DNA of 64,000 nucleotides from Planctomycetota bacterium (GTDB lineage Bacteria > Planctomycetota > Planctomycetia > Pirellulales > Pirellulaceae), in the NCBI GenBank assembly GCA_016872775.1, contig VGZA01000018.1:39700-103699 (forward strand). Reading direction: 5' to 3'. Each line of letters opens with the position of its first letter. The first letter of the stretch is position 1. Below, piece after piece: positions 45,777 through 55,886 of the stretch. The position numbers and the translations under genes were made by a program. A model generated the notes under the pieces. That model made no database searches. It was not told the origin of the DNA and saw only the letters and a program-made list of their open reading frames with translations.

Positions 45777-48146
45777 TTACGCTCGGCTGCCCGCCATCGC
45801 TTTGGGCGTGGCAGACGCCGTCACTTTGCCCTTTTTCAGGATCTTGTGCTCCGCCAGCGTCCAGATGCTGGACGCGATGAAGTAGATGCAAAGTCCACTC
45901 GGAACTTTGAAAAACATCACCGCGAAGAAAACCATCATGAACGTCATCATCTGCTGCTGCATCCGCTGTTGATCGTCCGTAGGCGGAGGCGTCAGCAAAC
46001 GCTGGTTCATGATGAACAGGCCGATCGTAATGAAAGGCAGGATATTGATGTACGGTCCCAGCCAGCCCGTTTCACTGATCAGAAAATTGGGGAAAAAACC
46101 TGGCCACCGGCAAAGCTCATCGGGACCCGCCAGGTTCGAACACCAGTGCATCCCTGGAATCAGCGGCGATTCGCGGAGCGTAATGTCATTGGCAAGCAAC
46201 CGGTAAAGGCCGGCAAACACCGGCAATTGGAAAAAGATCGGAACGCAACCACTCAACGGATTGACATTATGCTTCTTCCATAATTCCTGGATCGCGCGGT
46301 TCTTTTTTTCCAGGTCGTTCTTGTACTTTTCGGAAATTGCCTTCATCTCCGGCGCTAATGCCTGCATGCGTTGGGCATTCTTAGTCATCTTGAAACTGAC
46401 GGGAAGCATGCAACTGCGGACCACGATCGTCAGCATGATGATGGCAATCCCGTAGTTGCCGGTCAGAAAGTGAAACAGCCAGAGGACGCCGCCCAGCAAA
46501 TACGAGACATAGGCCCACCAACCGTACTCCACCAGCTCCGTCAGGCCATAGTGAGCCAGAACGGCGGGCTCTTTGGGGCCCGTCATCAAGTTGAATTTTT
46601 GTTCAAAAGGCTGGTCCTTGGCAACGGTAATCGTATCGCTGGCCAACTGGAACGACACATTCGCCGTCTTCGCCAGGGACTTGTCGAGCCGGCCGGGGTC
46701 TTCGACCATCTCGGCATAGGCCCAACGGAATAGCCGGGCGGACGGTTGCTCCGAGGCCGGCAGTAGCACCGCGGAAAAGTACTGGGTGTCGACACCAAGG
46801 AACCGCAACGAACGGACTTCTTTCTGCGATTCGTCGGCAAACAAGAGCGTGCGGTTCTTGGGAGGCGCCGTCTGCGCGGTCTTGAAGATGCTCGACGCGG
46901 AAAACAGCGAATAGGAACTTTGCTCGGAACGCCAGACGACGTCGCGAGCCCCGGCGCTTTCAAACCACCCCGGGCTGATCTTCGTCGCATACCACCAGCC
47001 TTCCAAGGGCAGGCCCCGCGGTCCTTCCAGCCGATAGGCAAATTGCAGCGGTTCGTCACCCGTCCAATTCACCTCCAGTTCAAACCCCAGGTGATAGCCG
47101 TCTCCCGAGGAGGCGGCACTATCGTCGACGGGCACCAGGCGAAACCGCTTGATGAATTCCAACGAACCTGACTTATCGAACTTCGCCAAATCGCGCTCGC
47201 CGTATCGAAATCGGAATTCGACCACCTGTTCGTCGGCCCTCGTGACTTCCCACGGACCGTTGCGCAAGGAAGACAGTCCGGCGATTTCACGGGCGCCTGG
47301 CGCCGCCTTCGCGGCTTTGGCCCCGGTGCCAAGCGAGTCGAGCGCAAACAGCATCGACCCTGACGGCGTCGCCGAGAGATCGGTCTCAACTTCAGGTCGC
47401 AGTACCTCAATCGGTTTCTGTTCCGCGATCACTTCGAATAACAGCTCCTGGTCCGCCCGCTGGATCTTCAATGCCAATTTATCGCCAGGAAGAATGTCCT
47501 TCAGGATCGCATCCAGGCTCTGGGGGGAGTTGATCGGTTCGCCTTGGCAAGTCAGCAGCAGGTCCTCGACGTTCAGTCCACCGGAAACCGCCGCCGAGGT
47601 CGCCCGCGACGCCGGCGTACCCGCGCCGACCGCGCTGATCCGGCAACCTTCCCCGGCAGGATCGGGGACCAGTGCCAGGTGGCCGATGTATCCATGCAGA
47701 CGCTCCAGGTCGTGGTAGCGATCACTGTTCAACTCCACGCGATCGACCGCCGCGCCTCGACTCGACAATGTCACGAGCATCCGATAGCCGGATTTCGGAT
47801 CGATCGATCCCAACGTCACCCATTTGACTGGGGCGATCGTGGTCTTCACTGCGTTGACGTCATCCTGCGCCGCACCGATCGCCGCAGCGTCGTCTTGCTT
47901 CGTACCGGAATCCTGGACTGGCTTGCTGGAATCGGAAGCTGCGACCGAAGGCAGGCTTGCATCCGCTGTTTTACTATCCGGGCCCTGGCCGTTTTCCTGG
48001 TTGGCCATCGCAGGGTCAGCATTGTCGCCGCCTTGCCCCGCTTCATCCGCCGGGCGGGGCGGCGGTCCGAACTTGATGCGCAGCACCGACCAGGTCAGGA
48101 TGATCGCAAACGAGAGCACGAGAAACAGTGAGAAACGTTTGTCCAC
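45777..48146 (-). CDS. yidC: Membrane protein insertase YidC with inserted PDZ domain
   Basis: A 789-residue Sec-independent membrane insertase. The GTG at 48146 is preferred because GAAAGG lies 10 nt upstream and it places the first helix (FSLFLVLSFAIILTWSVL) at the N-terminus; the open frame extends to 48254. After an Asp/Gln-rich spacer comes the periplasmic domain, interrupted at about 155-250 by a PDZ-like module (GCRISAVGAGTPASRA, GGLNVEDLLLTCQGEPINS, LPGDKLALKIQR). The C-terminal 60KD IMP core has the usual five helices, including YGIAIIMLTIVVRSCMLPVSFKMTKN and LSGCVPIFFQLPVFAGLYRLL with the conserved groove Arg. Confidence 0.95.
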   Translation of the reverse strand: MDKRFSLFLVLSFAIILTWSVLRIKFGPPPRPADEAGQGGDNADPAMANQENGQGPDSKTADASLPSVAASDSSKPVQDSGTKQDDAAAIGAAQDDVNAVKTTIAPVKWVTLGSIDPKSGYRMLVTLSSRGAAVDRVELNSDRYHDLERLHGYIGHLALVPDPAGEGCRISAVGAGTPASRATSAAVSGGLNVEDLLLTCQGEPINSPQSLDAILKDILPGDKLALKIQRADQELLFEVIAEQKPIEVLRPEVETDLSATPSGSMLFALDSLGTGAKAAKAAPGAREIAGLSSLRNGPWEVTRADEQVVEFRFRYGERDLAKFDKSGSLEFIKRFRLVPVDDSAASSGDGYHLGFELEVNWTGDEPLQFAYRLEGPRGLPLEGWWYATKISPGWFESAGARDVVWRSEQSSYSLFSASSIFKTAQTAPPKNRTLLFADESQKEVRSLRFLGVDTQYFSAVLLPASEQPSARLFRWAYAEMVEDPGRLDKSLAKTANVSFQLASDTITVAKDQPFEQKFNLMTGPKEPAVLAHYGLTELVEYGWWAYVSYLLGGVLWLFHFLTGNYGIAIIMLTIVVRSCMLPVSFKMTKNAQRMQALAPEMKAISEKYKNDLEKKNRAIQELWKKHNVNPLSGCVPIFFQLPVFAGLYRLLANDITLRESPLIPGMHWCSNLAGPDELCRWPGFFPNFLISETGWLGPYINILPFITIGLFIMNQRLLTPPPTDDQQRMQQQMMTFMMVFFAVMFFKVPSGLCIYFIASSIWTLAEHKILKKGKVTASATPKAMAGSRA

Positions 48147-48444
48147 GACGATCGTGCCTTTCAGATTGGCGGTCTGCGCCGAACGGTCTGGCCAGCCGAA
48201 ACCCGCAAAGGAATTGGACCGGCAGTAAGGGCCTGGTACGCCAGCCCCCGCCATTCGCCGGGAGGCGTGGCCCGCGACTCGATTCGGTATCGACCAACGT
48301 CGCCCCCGGCGCCATCGGCCGGCCCAGGAAGCCGATTTTACGCAGCCCGGCCTTCTATGCGCGGCCCGAGCAACCCCGTCGACCGCTACAGGACACTATT
48401 CTGTTGCAGAAAGCCGTTCTTGGATAGGGGACCCAACCGCCGAC
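48147..48444. other. Region upstream of yidC
   Basis: About 298 nt between the metallophosphoesterase stop and the yidC start. I see no rpmH, rnpA or yidD homologue, which often precede yidC, and no convincing promoter. The yidC frame stays open through the first 108 nt. Confidence 0.4.
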
Positions 48445-49191
48445 CTATCGCCCCTCGCGGAGCCGATCGCCCAGGAAATTCTCCAGTTCCGGGATGGCAT
48501 AGATCTTGGCGATCGTCTCTTCAAAGTTGTATTCCACGCGACGGTATTCAATCTGATTACCGTCGAGAACCACGTAACACGAACGCGGGTCGCCATCGCG
48601 TGGCTGTCCCACGCTTCCCACGTTGACCATCGATTTTTCGCCATTCAGCAGGTAACGGTAGCCCATTTCCGCCGGCGAAAGAAAACGGGCCGATTCCAGG
48701 AAAACCCCCGGAACGTGCGTATGCCCCTGAAAGCAGTGCCGCGGAATGATCGAAAAGATCTTCTCCAGCTTCTTGATATGGTAAATGTCCTCGGGGAAGA
48801 CATATTCGTTGAGCGGGTTCCGGGCAGAACCATGGACGAACATCATCTCGCCTTCGTTGATGAACCGAGGCGTATCGAGCAGGAAATCCCAACGCCGTCG
48901 GTTCTGTTCCACGTCGGTCGCCGACTCCAATTGCTGGCGCGTCCAGAAAATGGCACGCTCGGCACCGCTGCTGAACCCCTCGGGATCAAACAGGGCACCC
49001 TGGTCATGATTGCCGAGCACACACATCTGGAATTTCATCGCCAGATCGATGCACTCGCGCGGGTTCGGACCATAGCCGATGATGTCACCCAGGCAGTAAA
49101 TGCTGGAAATATTCTGGTCAGCCACGTCAGCCAGGACCGCATTCAGCGCTTCGAGGTTGCCGTGAATGTCACTGAGAATTGCGCGCTTCAA
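48445..49191 (-). CDS. Calcineurin-like metallophosphoesterase
   Basis: A 248-residue phosphoesterase of the YfcE/diadenosine tetraphosphatase-like group. The metal-binding signatures are all present: SDIHGN at the N-terminus, [14 protein letters not shown], and the C-terminal FVHGS and GHTHVP. The frame starts at an ATG at 49245, but TTG at 49191 has GGTGAGG 6 nt upstream and gives the family N-terminus [11 protein letters not shown] directly, so I prefer it. Substrate is unknown; cyclic nucleotides or phosphoproteins are possible. Confidence 0.9.
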   Translation of the reverse strand: MKRAILSDIHGNLEALNAVLADVADQNISSIYCLGDIIGYGPNPRECIDLAMKFQMCVLGNHDQGALFDPEGFSSGAERAIFWTRQQLESATDVEQNRRRWDFLLDTPRFINEGEMMFVHGSARNPLNEYVFPEDIYHIKKLEKIFSIIPRHCFQGHTHVPGVFLESARFLSPAEMGYRYLLNGEKSMVNVGSVGQPRDGDPRSCYVVLDGNQIEYRRVEYNFEETIAKIYAIPELENFLGDRLREGR

Positions 49192-49291
49192 GGACGGCCT
49201 CACCTTTGAGATTTTGGCAGATGTAGCATATTTATCCGGTTTCAAGCCGTCGAGTTCAAACCGTCGACAGCACCTGTTCGCGATTCATCGG

Positions 49292-52200
49292 TCAACGGCC
49301 ACCGACAATTTGAACCTGAGCGGGGAATTGGCCCTGATCCACCAATTCGACGCGCAATCCCCGGTCCAACCGCTCTACCTCTACCGCCAGTGTCAACGTA
49401 TGTAGCCCCAGAGACAGCGGTGACGACAACTTTCCGCTATCGAGGGGGGTCGGAGACCCGTCGAGCCAGGCGGTAATTCCACTCGCAGGATCGAATTGCA
49501 ACTGTACGTCGCCCGCGGTCGTGACTTCCAACTGGCAACGCAGAAAAGCCGTCCGCGGCTGGCCCATCTGCACGATGAATGCGGGCAGGTCGTCGACAGG
49601 AAGCCGGCCGCTCACGAGGCTGTACCAGGGAAGCCATTGAAACTCGCTCCGCTCCAGCGCCGCGGTATCGTAACTGGACCGCCGTAGAACATGGTGCGTC
49701 TCCGCGGAAAACGCCAATACCTGCCAGCGTCGAACGAGTCGAGCCGGTCCGACCGAGTAGGGTCCGACCTTGCCTAACTCCGACAGGAATCGCACCAGAT
49801 CGACCAGCTCCCGCCGCGTCAGTCCATCGACGGCCCCCTCAGGCATCAGCGACTTTCCTTCCTTGCGGGATTCAATCGACGATGTCGGCACCACCAGCTG
49901 ACGATCGTCGGCATCGCGCAGCACCAGTTCCGAGGCACTCTCGCGCAACGGAATTCCCGTGCGGATCTGTCCATCGTCGGTCGCAATCACTATCGAATGG
50001 TAGTTTTCCTTGATCTTTCGATTGGGCGCGATTACCGATTCGATCAGGTAGTCGATCGGCGCGCTGCCGCCGATACTCGCCAGGTCGGGACCGACTCGAC
50101 CTCCCGCGCCGGCGATTGCATGGCACTTTTGGCATTGCAAGTCGGCTCGCCGATACACCAGTTCGCCGCGTCCCGCGTCTCCTACTTCGACGACTTCGTT
50201 TCGCAGGGCATCGACGAGTTCTGGCTGCAACGTCCATGCGGCGGCGGCCAGACGGCCAGCCTGCCGGATTCGTTCGAGCAATTCCGGGGTCGAGACGGGG
50301 GAGGCCTGTATGGCACGGTAAATGGACCTGGCGAGGTCGGCGGGAATTTCGCGGCCCGCGAGCGCCTCGAAGAGTGCTTGCTCGCCGTCCTTGGAGACCA
50401 GCAGCGGATCGAGCAGGCGGAGTGCGACGGCGATATTTGCTGCGGGATCAGCAGTGTTCGCCCAGAACTCCACGGCCAGCTCGGCGCCACGTTTCGCATT
50501 CGCGCCACCGATGGCTCGAATCGCCGCGACCCGGTCAGGCATCCCGGGAAGCGCCAGGCCGCTGAGAATCTCCAGATCGGATTCGGCGCCCAGGCTGCCT
50601 AACGCCTCGACCGCCGCCAATCGTGCCTCGTCCGGTCCCGGATCTTCACGTAGCGCGAGCCTTACCACCGCAGGCCGCAATGCATCAATTCTCAACCGGC
50701 CCACAGCACGCACCGCGGCCGCCTGCAACGCGGCATCGTTGCCACGCAGAAGTACCGAGATCCGCCGCAGGTCTCCCGACGGCACGATCTTCCGCTGCTG
50801 AGCCGCATCGACAACTCCGGTCAATAACGCCGCCTTTGCGATGTCCGGCAGGCGCGAATCGGTGGCGACCACAATTTCCAATACCTCGCCCAAGTGCTCG
50901 GGACCGCCCAGCGAAGCCACGAGCGACAAAATCCCGTCCAGTCGGTCTGCCGCGACCCGATTGGCTCGTATCAACCCCAGCAGCGGTTCGACGATATCGG
51001 GCGATTCGACAGCCTTCAAGGCAAACGTGAGATGATGGATATTGCCGCCGAAGTCAAATCGGCCTTCGCGCACCGCCGGCAACCAGTTCGATTCCAGGTC
51101 GCGCATCGCCTGCCATAACGCAAAATCGAGAAAACGGTCGATCGGACGATCGAGTACCGTTAACGCCAACGCGGCAGGATTCTCGTCCAGTTGCAGACTG
51201 GAAGCGGGAAAATACCGCGGATAGACCGCCAACGCGCGAACCGCTTCCAGACGAACCCGGGGATGCCCGTCGGCCACCGCGGATCGCAGCAATTCCAGGG
51301 CACGGGGCACTTTTCCGCCGCGCGACATCCATTCCGCCAACACGCGGACCGCGGCGGCCCGAACCTGATGCGAGGGGGAACGCAGCCGCTCGACCAGCAT
51401 TCCGGAGTCAGGCCGGTCGGTCGCCTGCAGAACCCAGAGTGCCTCGAGCCGCAACTGCTCTCCCTGCGGGTCGTCGATGGCAATCGATGCCAGCCAACGA
51501 TGAACGGCCGATTCGACCTGATCGGGCTCGCGTTGCTTGAGCGTCAACTTGGCATGCAATCGCGTCCAATCTTCGGGCGCCCGCAACTGGGCTAACAGCT
51601 CATCGATCGACTGCAGGTGAAATTCCGGCGGCCGAAGTCCCGGTACGCCCTTGACCGAAACCCGCCAGATCCGGCCGTGCGTGTGATCCCGCCGCGGGTC
51701 GCGAAAGTCGACTTCGCCATGCTGGATGATCGGGTTATACCAATCGGCCACGTAGATCGCGCCATCCGGCCCCATCTTGACGTCCACGGGTCGAAATGCC
51801 GGATGCCGCGATTTGATCAGTTCGATTTCCTGCCGCGATGCGAAACCGGCCCCGTCCTCCGTGACCACAAATCGGCAGACGCGATGCGCGCGAAAATCGT
51901 TGGTGATTATGCTGCCGGACCAGTCGGACGGCATCTGCCGGCCGCTCACAATCTCCAGGCCACAATGTTTGGGGCTACCGGGGTTCAGTCCGGTCAGGAT
52001 TCGTTTGGCATCCACCGCCGAAAAAAACACTGCACCCGGAAATGCGTAATTGATCCCCTCACCATAAGCACCATCCGTGGCGAACGATTGGCCCCAGGCG
52101 TCAAACTGAAACCCCCAGCTGTTGACAAATCCCCGGCAGTAGACGTCGAGTTCCATCGTTTCCGGACGGAAGCGCCAGATGCCGCCTCCCAGCAGCCGCT

Positions 52201-52822
52201 TCACGCCATAGGGAGTTTCCACGTGGCTGTGGATGTAAATCGACTGGTTCATATAGATACAACCGTCAGGCCCCCAACGCAGCGAATGCAGCATATGGTG
52301 GGTATCTTCGGTGCCAAATCCCGAGAGCACGACCTGCTGTTGATCTGCCTTGCCGTCGCCGTCGCGATCACGGAAGTGCAACAGCTCCGTACTGTTCGCT
52401 ACGTACACGCCTCCGTCGCCCGGCAGCACGCCCGTGGGAATCAACAGTCCGGACGCAAAAACCGTCGTGGTGTCGGCGACACCGTCGAAGTCGGAGTCCT
52501 CGACGACCAGGATCTTGTCGCTGGCCGCCTGCCCCGGTTTGATCTGCGGATAGACTTCACTGGAGGCGATCCACAACCGGCCGCGCGCGTCAAAATTCAT
52601 CTGAATTGGCTTGGCGATCCGAGGGTCCGAACACCAGAGCGACACTTCAAATCCGTCGGGCACGACAAATGTGGCGCGTTCCAGTTCCGGATCCGGATCG
52701 GGAATCTCCCGCAAATCCCGCTGGCCAAATACGAGCGGGGCATCGGCAAGCAAAAATGCCAGCAATGCGATAGTGCCGACAAGATAAAGGCGGAATTCGG
52801 TCTTACGGATTACGTTCGCCAC
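49292..52822 (-). CDS. PVC-type dehydrogenase-like protein with propeller, HEAT repeats and haem c
   Basis: A 1176-residue exported protein. After a signal peptide (about 12-34) comes the PVC membrane-bound dehydrogenase-like propeller (about 45-390, FVVPDGFEVSLWCSDPRI to VADWYNPIIQHGE). Next are HEAT repeats (about 410-850), a single haem c motif CQKCH at 897 with the GPDLASIGG segment typical of the planctomycete haem-binding domain, and a C-terminal beta domain of about 150 residues. It probably oxidises a sugar or alcohol and passes electrons to cytochromes; the substrate is unproven. Its start overlaps the end of the SGNH-like gene by 20 nt, so the two are likely made together. Confidence 0.9.
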   Translation of the reverse strand: MANVIRKTEFRLYLVGTIALLAFLLADAPLVFGQRDLREIPDPDPELERATFVVPDGFEVSLWCSDPRIAKPIQMNFDARGRLWIASSEVYPQIKPGQAASDKILVVEDSDFDGVADTTTVFASGLLIPTGVLPGDGGVYVANSTELLHFRDRDGDGKADQQQVVLSGFGTEDTHHMLHSLRWGPDGCIYMNQSIYIHSHVETPYGVKRLLGGGIWRFRPETMELDVYCRGFVNSWGFQFDAWGQSFATDGAYGEGINYAFPGAVFFSAVDAKRILTGLNPGSPKHCGLEIVSGRQMPSDWSGSIITNDFRAHRVCRFVVTEDGAGFASRQEIELIKSRHPAFRPVDVKMGPDGAIYVADWYNPIIQHGEVDFRDPRRDHTHGRIWRVSVKGVPGLRPPEFHLQSIDELLAQLRAPEDWTRLHAKLTLKQREPDQVESAVHRWLASIAIDDPQGEQLRLEALWVLQATDRPDSGMLVERLRSPSHQVRAAAVRVLAEWMSRGGKVPRALELLRSAVADGHPRVRLEAVRALAVYPRYFPASSLQLDENPAALALTVLDRPIDRFLDFALWQAMRDLESNWLPAVREGRFDFGGNIHHLTFALKAVESPDIVEPLLGLIRANRVAADRLDGILSLVASLGGPEHLGEVLEIVVATDSRLPDIAKAALLTGVVDAAQQRKIVPSGDLRRISVLLRGNDAALQAAAVRAVGRLRIDALRPAVVRLALREDPGPDEARLAAVEALGSLGAESDLEILSGLALPGMPDRVAAIRAIGGANAKRGAELAVEFWANTADPAANIAVALRLLDPLLVSKDGEQALFEALAGREIPADLARSIYRAIQASPVSTPELLERIRQAGRLAAAAWTLQPELVDALRNEVVEVGDAGRGELVYRRADLQCQKCHAIAGAGGRVGPDLASIGGSAPIDYLIESVIAPNRKIKENYHSIVIATDDGQIRTGIPLRESASELVLRDADDRQLVVPTSSIESRKEGKSLMPEGAVDGLTRRELVDLVRFLSELGKVGPYSVGPARLVRRWQVLAFSAETHHVLRRSSYDTAALERSEFQWLPWYSLVSGRLPVDDLPAFIVQMGQPRTAFLRCQLEVTTAGDVQLQFDPASGITAWLDGSPTPLDSGKLSSPLSLGLHTLTLAVEVERLDRGLRVELVDQGQFPAQVQIVGGR

Positions 52823-54164
52823 GGATCAACTCAAACTGCTGGATTGCGGGTCGGCGCAGCGCGGCAATTCGTTGTTCGCGTTCCGCAATCAGCGGATCGA
52901 ATTGCGGAATTTCCACCGCGTTATTGCCCTGTTCGTGACGACGGAACAGGAACAGGTAGGTTTCGTTTTGCGGACGGTATCGATGGAAAAAGAGGGCGTT
53001 CTTTTCCAAAATTTCGGCGCGCAGCTGTTCGTATCGCAGTGCCGCGGTTTGATTCTCAACGACGATTCCTCGCTCCGCGGACCAATCACGGGCCGCAATC
53101 AGTTCGGAAGCCCATTGCTGGTCGATTCGCAGTCGATAGTCACCTGGGGGAAGCCCGACAACCCGCAGTCGGGTCTGCAATATCCCGCGATTGTCATCGG
53201 GAGCCGGCGCACGCGCACCGCCATCGTTCCAGGTCGACGGATACGGCAACGAGGCCGCAGCAAACTGGAATTCGATTCCTTGGGGCGTACGTTCCACCTG
53301 CAGGGCCCGCTCGCGCGACCGCCCCGTCGCTGCGCGTTCCCCCGTCAAAGTGCTTTTTCGCTCATCGACATCGATTGTCAACAGTTCCTCATCGATCGGC
53401 ACGGAAAAGTGCCGAGCGATCCGCGGCGCCGAGATCCAATAGCCGCGATCGGTGAGATGAACTCCATCGCGCGTCAGCTGCTGGTCGGGCGGCTCACGGC
53501 TCGGATCGAACGCGCCACCGGCAACGAGATCCTGCAGCGAAATCCAACCGCAGTTGCGCTGTCGCGCCACTTCCCGAGCCGCCTGGTTGTACCTGTCGAG
53601 CGACGCGTTGTACGCATTTTGCGACGGCAGGCGTCCGCCCAGCGACTCGCGCCGGTGACCGCCGAGCAGCACGATGCGCGCCTGAGTCACCACCAACGCA
53701 TCCAACAGGCGATGCAGTCCGCGCAAAAACGGCTCGATTCCAGCCGGTCCGGCGTGCGCCTCGTTGGCGCCATAGGCAATAACAATCATCGTCGGCCTAG
53801 CGTCGCTCACATCTTTCAACAATCGGACAAAGCCATCGTCCGGCTTGCCGAACAACGCCCGCGATTCTCCCCAAACGTTGTCGCCGCTCCAGCCAAGGTT
53901 CCGGAAGGTAATGGAGAGACCGGGGTAAGCGGCGGTAATCAGCGTTTCCAGATCGTTCTGGCGCTGCATGCGCTCGACAAATGTGCCGCCCAGCCAGACC
54001 ACGCGATCGCCATCCTCGAATGCAACGGCGGCAAGAGCGGCCGATTCGTTCGACGGAAGCGGAGTCGCCGCGGGCGTGTGCAGGACAAATAAGAAGGGAT
54101 GCGACGCCGTGACCGCCAGGATCAGCGCGCGAAGAGCAACGCAGCTGAGAATGAAATTACCCAT
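52803..54164 (-). CDS. SGNH/GDSL-like exported protein with atypical block I
   Basis: A 453-residue exported protein with a signal sequence (about 1-32). The fold of SGNH hydrolases is indicated by block II GWSGD (91-95), block III YGANEAHAG (131-139, equivalent to GxND) and block V DGVHLTDRGY with Asp233 and His236. Block I, normally GDS with the catalytic Ser, reads LGGTFVER (58-65), so Thr or no nucleophile occupies the site. This variant may be inactive, use Thr, or act in binding. The downstream PVC dehydrogenase gene overlaps by 20 nt, which suggests joint action on the same polymer. Confidence 0.8.
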   Translation of the reverse strand: MGNFILSCVALRALILAVTASHPFLFVLHTPAATPLPSNESAALAAVAFEDGDRVVWLGGTFVERMQRQNDLETLITAAYPGLSITFRNLGWSGDNVWGESRALFGKPDDGFVRLLKDVSDARPTMIVIAYGANEAHAGPAGIEPFLRGLHRLLDALVVTQARIVLLGGHRRESLGGRLPSQNAYNASLDRYNQAAREVARQRNCGWISLQDLVAGGAFDPSREPPDQQLTRDGVHLTDRGYWISAPRIARHFSVPIDEELLTIDVDERKSTLTGERAATGRSRERALQVERTPQGIEFQFAAASLPYPSTWNDGGARAPAPDDNRGILQTRLRVVGLPPGDYRLRIDQQWASELIAARDWSAERGIVVENQTAALRYEQLRAEILEKNALFFHRYRPQNETYLFLFRRHEQGNNAVEIPQFDPLIAEREQRIAALRRPAIQQFELIRGERNP

Positions 54165-54239
54165 GAACGCAGCGAGCTGACGACCTTTTGCGGGAATGCG
54201 TCGGTATTCGGTCAGGCAGGTCTCCAGCCCGGCCCGAAT

Positions 54240-54428
54240 CTAATGTTCCTGCAGGCCCAGATTCTCGATCACCACTTCACCACCTACGGAGATCTTGCGG
54301 ATTTTCCCCGCAATCACGGTCTTTTCAGAAGAGGCCGCTTTGGTCAGCCGACGTTTAAAGACTTTGTACTTCTTGCGGCGCTGTCGACGTCGGCGAATTT
54401 CCTTGTGGCGTTCGCTGATCCCCCCCAT
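54240..54428 (-). CDS. DUF6800 family small basic protein
   Basis: A 62-residue, strongly basic protein beginning MGGISERHKEIRRRRQRRKK and ending in a short beta-rich tail (GKIRKISVGGEVVIENLGL). The frame extends to a TTG at 54461, but the ATG at 54428, 9 nt after AGGAGA, gives the conserved start. The family is planctomycete-specific as far as I recall and its function is unknown; the basic N-terminus suggests nucleic-acid or ribosome binding. Confidence 0.8.
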   Translation of the reverse strand: MGGISERHKEIRRRRQRRKKYKVFKRRLTKAASSEKTVIAGKIRKISVGGEVVIENLGLQEH

Positions 54429-54758
54429 AAACAACTTTCTCCTGTCGAAACCGGTTGTCAACGTGACATTTGAAACAACCCTTTTACCAATATTGTCTTA
54501 CGTCGTCAACGCAGGGTAGGGCCGCGAAGGCCCTACCCAGATGCTTACAGCTTAGCCGGACTCCGGATTCGCGCCACCAGGCAGCGTCGCAAGCGGACCT
54601 AAAGCGGATGCTCGTCAGCGCGCTCCACTTCCGGCCGGGGTAAGTTTGCGGTCATACAGCGATGCCAGGTTCACAAGCTTCGCAATGTCGAAGCTCATCT
54701 CCCGGAGAGGCATCATGACTAAAGGCGGGACAATTTCTGGACACGAGCAAGAAACCGG
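54429..54758. other. Intergenic region with a strong hairpin
   Basis: About 330 nt. Apart from the hairpin at 54514-54538, a short minus-strand frame of about 33 codons (MPLREMSFDIAKLVNLASLY) around 54613-54715 looks somewhat protein-like. It could be a tiny gene or a relic; no family is recognised. Confidence 0.4.
54514..54538. terminator. 10-bp perfect stem-loop
   Basis: GGGTAGGGCC and GGCCCTACCC flank the 5-nt loop GCGAA. It lies between the secreted-protein gene and DUF6800, both on the minus strand. No T tract follows, so it may be a repeat-type hairpin rather than an intrinsic terminator. Confidence 0.45.
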
Positions 54759-55886
54759 TTACGGCGTCGGCAGCGCGAGGGTCGTGCGCACCGTAATTTC
54801 CCGAGGATCTTTGGCGCGGCGTTCGAGCAGGCGGATTACGTTGGCATCAAGTTCCAGGCTGGCGACACCTTGAAAATCTTGGGGAATGTGTGCCAGAAAA
54901 CAGAGGTAAGATTTCGCGACGGTTTCATCGGCGTCCAGTGGTTCGTAAAGAGGCTGATCGAGAATCGAACGCTGTCTTACGAGTATCGGGAATGGCTGAT
55001 GGTACCCAGTCGTGCCGAACTCGAGACCACGAGCTGCGAGTTTTCCGTCGGCACGATAGCGCCAAAGGTTAAGCCACGGATACTCCGCGGTTCTCCACAC
55101 ATAACCCAGCAGCAACTGATGTTGCGGGCTCGATGCCACCACCCAGCCGCAATCGCTCTTTTTCGAAAGTGTAAACGAGCTGACATCGTGTTCGGATTCA
55201 TTGCCGGGCGCATCTCGAAATCGCCGCAAATCTACATCGCCTTTTGCCAACGATACCGTGGGCCAGCGGTTCGCGCCGGCGCGCATCGTGGGCAAAGGAC
55301 GATCTTGAGCGAAACCGACTTCCGCGCTACTGTCGATCAACGTTCCATCGTTCAAAAACGGCGGAGCAATCGAAGGATGCTGCACCAGGTTATAGATTCG
55401 CGCCAAATGATGTGTGTTGCTCACCTGTTCAGTAACAAGGGCGACGGAACTGGCTTGGTCAAGCACGACCGTCCGGTTCACCCGCATAGCGGCCAGCGGC
55501 ATGACGCAGCTCATCTTAGCCACAATTCCTTGCGTCGAATCAATTGGTGTTTGATCAATAACCCAGGTGACGCGCGGCGCTTCCCCATGAAATGGTATTC
55601 CGTGCATCTCCTCCGCTTTGGACGGCGCTCCCCAGCGGTCCAGGCACATAAAATGGCCGCGCAGCGATGTCGCGTAGCCTGTTTTCTGTTCGCCCGTGGG
55701 GATTTCGAAATTAAGCGGGTTCGTCAACTCATCCACAAAACGAAACGAGATCAATGCTCCCCCTGACACCGCCCAGACCATTTCGACCTGATCCCCGCGC
55801 ACTCGAACCAACTCCTGCCCCCTCACTACCGAACACGACGCGAACGTGGTAATCAGCAGAGCGGCAATTGAAATTCGGTAGATCAT
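54759..55886 (-). CDS. Exported protein, possible mutarotase-like fold
   Basis: A 375-residue protein from the ATG at 55886. The N-terminus IYRISIAALLITTFASC is a signal sequence and the Cys may be a lipidation site. The remainder is beta-rich and resembles sugar-mutarotase-like proteins only in general pattern (LRGHFMCLDRWG, RTVVLDQASSVALVTEQVSN, NLVQHPSIAPPFL). I would not assign an enzyme activity. No ribosome binding site is evident; the frame also extends to a GTG at 55943. Confidence 0.68.
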   Translation of the reverse strand: MIYRISIAALLITTFASCSVVRGQELVRVRGDQVEMVWAVSGGALISFRFVDELTNPLNFEIPTGEQKTGYATSLRGHFMCLDRWGAPSKAEEMHGIPFHGEAPRVTWVIDQTPIDSTQGIVAKMSCVMPLAAMRVNRTVVLDQASSVALVTEQVSNTHHLARIYNLVQHPSIAPPFLNDGTLIDSSAEVGFAQDRPLPTMRAGANRWPTVSLAKGDVDLRRFRDAPGNESEHDVSSFTLSKKSDCGWVVASSPQHQLLLGYVWRTAEYPWLNLWRYRADGKLAARGLEFGTTGYHQPFPILVRQRSILDQPLYEPLDADETVAKSYLCFLAHIPQDFQGVASLELDANVIRLLERRAKDPREITVRTTLALPTP

